Assembly: GCA_903897565.1 (NCBI GenBank)
Contig: CAIUCF010000187.1
Location: 1-9,522 of the forward strand
Direction of reading: 5' to 3'
Source: an uncultured Rhodospirillales bacterium
GTDB lineage: Bacteria; Pseudomonadota; Alphaproteobacteria; ATCC43930; CGMCC-115725
DNA: 9,522 bases
Shown here: positions 5,589 to 9,522 of the stretch, in pieces
Numbering within the stretch: the first letter of the stretch is position 1
Layout: each line of letters opens with the position of its first letter
Notes under the pieces: model-generated
Database searches by the model: none
Told to the model about the DNA's origin: nothing
The model's input: only the letters and a program-made list of their open reading frames with translations
Made by a program: the position numbers and the translations under genes

Positions 5589-5678
5589 ATCGTCATCCCC
5601 GCGCAGGCGGGGATCCATGCCGGTCGCAGTTCCGGTCTTGCCATAGGATGGATTCCCACCTACGCGGGAATGACGATA
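5589..5678. repeat. Inverted pair of GTCAT-CCCGCG palindromic repeats
   Basis: The left unit (5589-5619) and the right unit (5647-5678) are inverted copies. The reverse complement of the right begins atcgtcattcccgcgtaggt, against atcgtcatccccgcgcaggc in the left, and both end in atccat. About 27 nt separate them. Each unit is itself a hairpin: ATTCCC-N8-GGGAAT in the right, ATCCCC-N8-GGGGAT in the left. The right one has the form of the neisserial dRS3 repeat, and similar repeats are scattered in many proteobacterial intergenic regions. The pair sits between convergent genes (stops at 5494 and 5733), the usual place for such elements. It may form a long stem-loop in RNA of either strand. The repeat structure is seen; origin by transposition is inferred. 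Confidence 0.8.
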
Positions 5679-5732
5679 TTGGGGAATGCGCAGAGTCCTA
5701 CGTGGGCGATCCGGACGAGTCCGGTCGTCCCC

Positions 5733-6998
5733 CTACTCGGCCATCATGTCGAGGAAGAAGTCGATCTGCCAATTCATCGCCTCCTCGGTCAGGGGGAAGT
5801 CTCCGGCCACCGTCGGTTTCAGCACCTGCAGCGGCGGCACCCGGGCGAGCGCCGTCTGGGCGCGGAGCGCGAAGCGCATCGGCAGCCCGGCCCGCCAGAC
5901 CAGCGAGACCGCGCCCTTGGGGCTCTGGGCGTTGAGGATTTTCTCGACCAGCGGATAGGGCAGCTCGGCCCGCACCGCAAGGGCGGCCCGAACATAGCCG
6001 GTGCGGCCATCGTTGAGTTCGGCGTTGAGCGCGTTCTCGTCGAGCTTGCCCTCGGCGAAGCGTTGCCTCGCTTCATCGAGAAATTTTTCCCACGGCGCGT
6101 TATCGGCGTCTGGCGTCGGATCGTCGATGCGTTTCAGCACCGCCTGCTCGAGGGCGGCGGCCGTCTCGTTCTTGAGGTCGACGCGCTCCTGCAGCCGCCG
6201 GATCAGGTCGACGGCGACGAAGCGGGCGAGATTGCGGATCGCCTGGTCCGACAGCCGCGGGCGATCGACCAGGGGACGGTGCCAGGCGGGATACTGCGGC
6301 GCCCGCAGCAGCACGAGATCGAGTGTCTCTTCGCGGATCTGCGCGCTCTTGTTCTTCAGCAGCGCGGTCACGGCATCGATCTCGTCGCCGGTGCCGATGA
6401 TATGGGCGAGGTCGGGCGACAGATCGACGCGTTGGGCGATCGCGGTCGCGGTGCCCGGAATCGGCAATTGCCGCAGGATGTCGGCGAGATCGTCATCGGT
6501 GAGGACCGGCGAATATTGCAGCACCGGACCCGCGACCACGAGTTCGGGGTCGCGGGCGAGGCGCAGCACGATCTCGTGCGGCACGCCGCCCATGCCCTTG
6601 ACTGTCTCCGACAGGATCTGGCGGACGCGCACGGTCTGATCCTCGATCAGGGTCTCCAGCGCCTCGTAGGTGAGCTGCTTCAGCTTGTCGCCATGGCGCT
6701 CGTGCACCGTCGGCGCGAGCCGCGCGATCTTGGCGGCGAGGTCCATGCGCACGGTGTCGTCGCTGTCGCGGGCCAGGATCAGATCGGCATGGACCGGGGT
6801 CTTGTCGTTGCTGGCCACGGCCCGGCGAATCTTCGGCTCGGGATCGTTGGCCAGGAAATACAGGACTTCCGGCTTGGCATCCTGGCTGGTGGCGACCTTC
6901 AGCCGGTCCTTCGGAAGCTGGCTTTGCAGCAATTCCTTGGATTGGTCGTAGTCGAGCGGCGCCGCCTTCCCCAGAAGTCCCAGAAACCAGCTTTTCAT
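5733..6998 (-). CDS. DUF2336 repeat protein next to a diguanylate cyclase
   Basis: The 421-residue product is a soluble, mainly helical protein with a HEAT-like arrangement. PVLQYSPVLTDDDLADIL (158-175) is the segment I recognise from DUF2336, a family of alphaproteobacterial proteins of unknown role. Repeat-like blocks precede and follow it, for example RRAVASNDKTPVHADLILAR (58-77), DTVRMDLAAKIARL (81-94) and RVRQILSETVKGMGGVPHEI (124-143). A longer open reading upstream to 7244 runs inside the GGDEF gene in another frame and has an Arg-rich composition unlike the rest, so the ATG at 6998 (MKSWFLGLLGK) is preferred, though its ribosome binding site is weak. The start is 38 nt after the GGDEF stop on the same strand, so a shared transcript is likely. 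It could scaffold signalling partners, but no function is shown by the sequence. Confidence 0.85.
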   Translation of the reverse strand: MKSWFLGLLGKAAPLDYDQSKELLQSQLPKDRLKVATSQDAKPEVLYFLANDPEPKIRRAVASNDKTPVHADLILARDSDDTVRMDLAAKIARLAPTVHERHGDKLKQLTYEALETLIEDQTVRVRQILSETVKGMGGVPHEIVLRLARDPELVVAGPVLQYSPVLTDDDLADILRQLPIPGTATAIAQRVDLSPDLAHIIGTGDEIDAVTALLKNKSAQIREETLDLVLLRAPQYPAWHRPLVDRPRLSDQAIRNLARFVAVDLIRRLQERVDLKNETAAALEQAVLKRIDDPTPDADNAPWEKFLDEARQRFAEGKLDENALNAELNDGRTGYVRAALAVRAELPYPLVEKILNAQSPKGAVSLVWRAGLPMRFALRAQTALARVPPLQVLKPTVAGDFPLTEEAMNWQIDFFLDMMAE

Positions 6999-7036
6999 CG
7001 TCGCGGCGTACCCTAGCTCTGCAGAAACGCGCCGCC

Positions 7037-8740
7037 CTAGAGCGCTGCCTGAATGGCGCCGGAGGGCGCCTCGGCGATCGCGAAGCCGCTGATTCTCTTT
7101 GTTTTGACATCGTACATCGCGATATCGGCGCGAGCAATCAGATGGTCGAGCGGCTCGGACACTGCGCCGTCGTAGATCGCCACGCCCATGGACACGCCGA
7201 GCGGCTTGGTCGGCGCGACCGACAAGGCGGCCAAGGGCTCGCATTGCTTGATGAGGTAATCGGCCCGGGTCCGCGCGGTGTCGGCGCCGACGCCTTCAAG
7301 CCAGACGACGAACTCGTCGCCGCCGAGACGGCCGACGAGATCGGTCGGCCGGGTCGACTGGGCGAGGATGGCGCCGAGCTTGCGCAGGGCGCGATCGCCA
7401 GCGGCATGCCCGCCCTGATCGTTCTGCGCCTTGAGATTATTGAGATCGAGGAAACACAGCGTGCCCTGGCCGCCGGCGGTGGTGAGCCGGCGCAATCGCC
7501 GCTCGAGATCGGTCACGAAGGCGGAACGGTTGAGCAGCCCGGTCAGGCTGTCGGTGTTCGAGCGCGTCACGATCTCGCGATACTGCTGCAGACGGTTGAT
7601 GGCGCCGCCGATCTGTTCGGCGACCTCGCGCACGATCAGGCGATCGCCATCGTCGAAGCCGCCGCCGCTGCGATCGGCGCTGCACCAGAACAGCACGGCG
7701 CCGTTGATCTTGGGCTGGCCGTCGAGGCCGGCGTCACCGCTCGCGCCGTCATCCGTGGTGACATGGCCGATCAGGCGCAGCTGATCGCGCAGCAGGTCGA
7801 CGCTGCCCTGGTCCTGCAACGCGGCGAGAGACTCGCGGAGATCGGCATCGGGCAGGATTTCGCCCCAGGCGACCGATTCCCGGCCATCCTGTTCGAGCTC
7901 GCCGTTGAGGATGACGCCGCCCGAGGCGCCGATCGCGAGACAAATGCCGCTGAGTGCGGTCGGCAGGGTCTTCTCGGGGTCGACCTCGTTGCGCACCGTG
8001 TTCGCGAGATAGGTCATCAGCCGCTCGCGCAGCAGGCGCTGCTTCTGCAGCCGCTCAGCTTCGCGCGCCGAGGTGACGTCGCGGCCCATGCCGCGGGCGC
8101 CGCACCACAGCCCGTCGCCGTCGAAGATCGGCACCGCGGTGATCAGCTGGCACGACAGTTGACCATCGGCGCGCTGCAGCCAGACATCGGCGTTGAGGAC
8201 TTTCTCCCGCGCCTGAAACACCGGATAAGGAATTGACGAGGCGTCGATGACGAAATCGGCGGCGAAACGGCCGAGCATGTCGCGGGTCGAATAGCCGAGC
8301 ACGCCGGCCGCGGACAGGAAGGTGAAACGGCCGTGGCGGTCGGTTTCCCAGACGAAATCGCTGCAGGCCTCGACGAGGTCGCGATAGCGCTGCCGGCTTT
8401 CGATCAGCGCGCGGCGCAGCGCGCCCTCCGCGGGATTGGTGGCGACCAGCACGAGCACGCCGGCGCGCTCGCGCAGCGGCATCAGCACGGCATCGGCGGC
8501 GTCGCCGGGGAAGGGGCCGTTGAGACGCTCGAGCCGGACGGTCTCCTGCGCCTGGGCGAGGCCGGCCGCGATGACGATCTCCCGGCGTGCCGATTCATGC
8601 AGGCCGGCGAGCAGGCTTTCCCCGGCCTCGTTGAGGCAGGTCAGGCCGCCGGCGGCGGTGACATGGAAAGCCGCCCCGCCGAATCCGTCGAGATTCGTGG
8701 TCGCGAAGGGCAACGGTGGTGCGGATGAAGACTTCGACAT
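7037..8740 (-). CDS. Diguanylate cyclase with PAS and GAF-like sensor domains
   Basis: The 567-residue protein makes c-di-GMP from two GTP. No transmembrane helix is visible, so it should be cytoplasmic. An N-terminal region (about 20-100) resembles a degenerate PAS. A clear PAS follows (about 118-222, YRDLVEACSDFVWETDRHGR and a PAC-like end AVPIFDGDGLWCGARGMGRD). A GAF-like domain occupies about 250-385. The GGDEF domain starts at DSLTGLLNR (397-405), with metal and substrate residues in FLDLNNLKAQND (430-441; D432 kept) and the signature RLGGDEF (471-477). RPTD (464-467) is placed 5 residues before GGDEF exactly as an inhibitory I-site, so product feedback is expected. The input sensed is unknown. 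The start ATG at 8740 has a weak ribosome binding site. It leads a transcript with the DUF2336 gene and follows a pilus-type gene on the same strand. Confidence 0.93.
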   Translation of the reverse strand: MSKSSSAPPLPFATTNLDGFGGAAFHVTAAGGLTCLNEAGESLLAGLHESARREIVIAAGLAQAQETVRLERLNGPFPGDAADAVLMPLRERAGVLVLVATNPAEGALRRALIESRQRYRDLVEACSDFVWETDRHGRFTFLSAAGVLGYSTRDMLGRFAADFVIDASSIPYPVFQAREKVLNADVWLQRADGQLSCQLITAVPIFDGDGLWCGARGMGRDVTSAREAERLQKQRLLRERLMTYLANTVRNEVDPEKTLPTALSGICLAIGASGGVILNGELEQDGRESVAWGEILPDADLRESLAALQDQGSVDLLRDQLRLIGHVTTDDGASGDAGLDGQPKINGAVLFWCSADRSGGGFDDGDRLIVREVAEQIGGAINRLQQYREIVTRSNTDSLTGLLNRSAFVTDLERRLRRLTTAGGQGTLCFLDLNNLKAQNDQGGHAAGDRALRKLGAILAQSTRPTDLVGRLGGDEFVVWLEGVGADTARTRADYLIKQCEPLAALSVAPTKPLGVSMGVAIYDGAVSEPLDHLIARADIAMYDVKTKRISGFAIAEAPSGAIQAAL

Positions 8741-8828
8741 ACTCGATCTTCGTCGTGACGAGACCGGCGCCTCGCCCCGAAGGCACGATTTGTCGATCTC
8801 AACAGACTCCGATTAGCGTGGATAAAGA

Positions 8829-8857
8829 ATAAGAAGCCGTAAACATCGGGTCGTAAA
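8829..8857 (-). promoter_or_regulatory. Possible promoter of the GGDEF-DUF2336 set
   Basis: On the minus strand TTTACG (8857-8852) is followed after 17 nt by TCTTAT (8834-8829), each matching the consensus at 4 of 6. The TTTACG is repeated at 8843-8838, giving two direct copies 14 bp apart that could be a regulator site. Transcription would start near 8822, about 80 nt before the ATG at 8740. Confidence 0.35.
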
Positions 8858-8907
8858 ATCGGGCGGTGCCGGAAAATACGGCGACGTTTCCGCCGGCGAG
8901 GCGGTCC

Positions 8908-9522
8908 TCAGTGATACGGGATGCCGGGCGCGAGGCTGACGGGCGGGCGTGGCACGCCATAGGCGGTCGATGAGAGCGTAAGACCGTTCAATGCCCCGAT
9001 CGGAGCCGCGATGCTGGTCGACGAGTTCCAGATATGGAGGGAATTCAGCAGCTTCGTCGGGAGGATCGCGGCGTAGGGATAGGTGACCGTGACGACGAGA
9101 TGCCCCACCGCCCCGGTGCCCGGCGTGCCCGTCGCACTTGTATCTGTCATGGCTGCCGGGAGTGTCAGGGGGTCGAGAGTGCCGGTCTTTTTCGCGCAAC
9201 TGACCGTCGTCGCGGTCGAGGTCGAGGTCGCCTCCCATTGTACCGTGGTCGTTCCGGAACTCGGCACGGTGGCGTCGAAAATCTTGATGTTCAGATTGGT
9301 CAGGTTGATCCCGGTGCCTGCCCCGAAGATCGGGGCCGCGAAAGAGCACAACGTCGCCATGCTGGTGCCATTCGTACCGGTATCGCTTACCGATTGTTGG
9401 CGCCCCAAGACGTCTTCGAGCTCGAATGCGGTCTCACTCAGCCGCAGATACATGTTCATGTACCTGTTGATCTCGATGGTTCCGGCATAGACCGCGAGCA
9501 TGATCGGCAGCACCAGCGAGAA
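8908..9522 (-). CDS. TadE-like pilus assembly protein, 5' end missing
   Basis: The frame is open from the right window edge, and the visible 204 residues are a partial product. The first visible stretch FSLVLPIMLAVYAGTIEINR is the end of the TadE/TadG-like prepilin-type segment, with hydrophobic LPIMLAVYAGTIEI and the Glu that normally follows it. In the Tad/Flp system TadE and TadF are minor pseudopilins anchored in the inner membrane and processed at a Gly next to this segment; that part of the gene lies outside. The rest is a Ser/Thr-rich region (about 45-175) with two cysteines (59 and 109), typical of an exported beta-rich domain. No other tad gene is visible. The true start is upstream of the window. 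The stop is at 8908-8910. Confidence 0.75.
   Translation of the reverse strand, partial: FSLVLPIMLAVYAGTIEINRYMNMYLRLSETAFELEDVLGRQQSVSDTGTNGTSMATLCSFAAPIFGAGTGINLTNLNIKIFDATVPSSGTTTVQWEATSTSTATTVSCAKKTGTLDPLTLPAAMTDTSATGTPGTGAVGHLVVTVTYPYAAILPTKLLNSLHIWNSSTSIAAPIGALNGLTLSSTAYGVPRPPVSLAPGIPYH

Noticed and set aside
5670..7016. A 448-residue open frame on the plus strand opposite the DUF2336 gene
   Set aside because: The opposite strand has a recognisable family. This frame has no domain signal and starts inside the repeat element.
6999..7244. N-terminal extension of the DUF2336 frame by 82 residues
   Set aside because: This stretch largely overlaps the C-terminal GGDEF coding region in another frame and is Arg-rich. 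The ATG at 6998 gives a natural N-terminus.
7142..8236. A 364-residue open frame on the plus strand opposite the GGDEF gene
   Set aside because: It is the reverse-strand shadow of an unambiguous PAS-GAF-GGDEF gene and has no domain signal of its own.

Overview
The window looks like a chromosomal segment of a GC-rich alphaproteobacterium. The evidence is a TrcR/DUF1013-type regulator and a DUF2336 protein, both families I know mainly from Alphaproteobacteria, a TadE-like pilus assembly protein, and third-codon GC bias strong enough to open long empty frames opposite almost every gene. I cannot name the genus. A Rhodospirillales- or Hyphomicrobiales-like origin is a guess. I see no transposase, phage gene, CRISPR array, tRNA or rRNA.

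Left part (1-2000). A GC-rich inverted-repeat pair (50-156) lies downstream of three minus-strand genes. In transcription order these are an SPFH/band-7 protein (1850 to 1017), an unrecognised 183-residue protein 3 nt further on (1013 to 462), and a small lipoprotein (379 to 176). A short XRE-type DNA-binding protein (2000-2323) diverges from them. The gap holds a perfect 8-bp inverted repeat that overlaps a -35-like hexamer on each strand, as expected for an autoregulated divergent switch.

Middle part (2355-5552). Plus-strand genes follow: accA (acetyl-CoA carboxylase alpha subunit), trcR, an APH-fold protein with an altered catalytic loop, and an unannotated-looking 50-residue protein with a strong ribosome binding site and a textbook Rho-independent terminator. 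A perfect 16-bp palindrome sits upstream of trcR.

Right part (5589-9522). A second inverted pair of short palindromic repeats (5589-5678) separates the convergent gene sets. Beyond it, on the minus strand, are a PAS-GAF-GGDEF diguanylate cyclase with intact GGDEF motif and inhibitory site (8740 to 7037), a DUF2336 repeat protein 38 nt downstream (6998 to 5733), and, entering from the right edge, the truncated TadE-like protein. This suggests c-di-GMP signalling next to a surface pilus locus, but the functional link is inference.

Most of the window is ordinary core and lineage-specific content. The best candidates for something undescribed are the XRE/SPFH divergent unit with its unknown partner gene, the 50-residue protein, and the GGDEF-DUF2336 pair.
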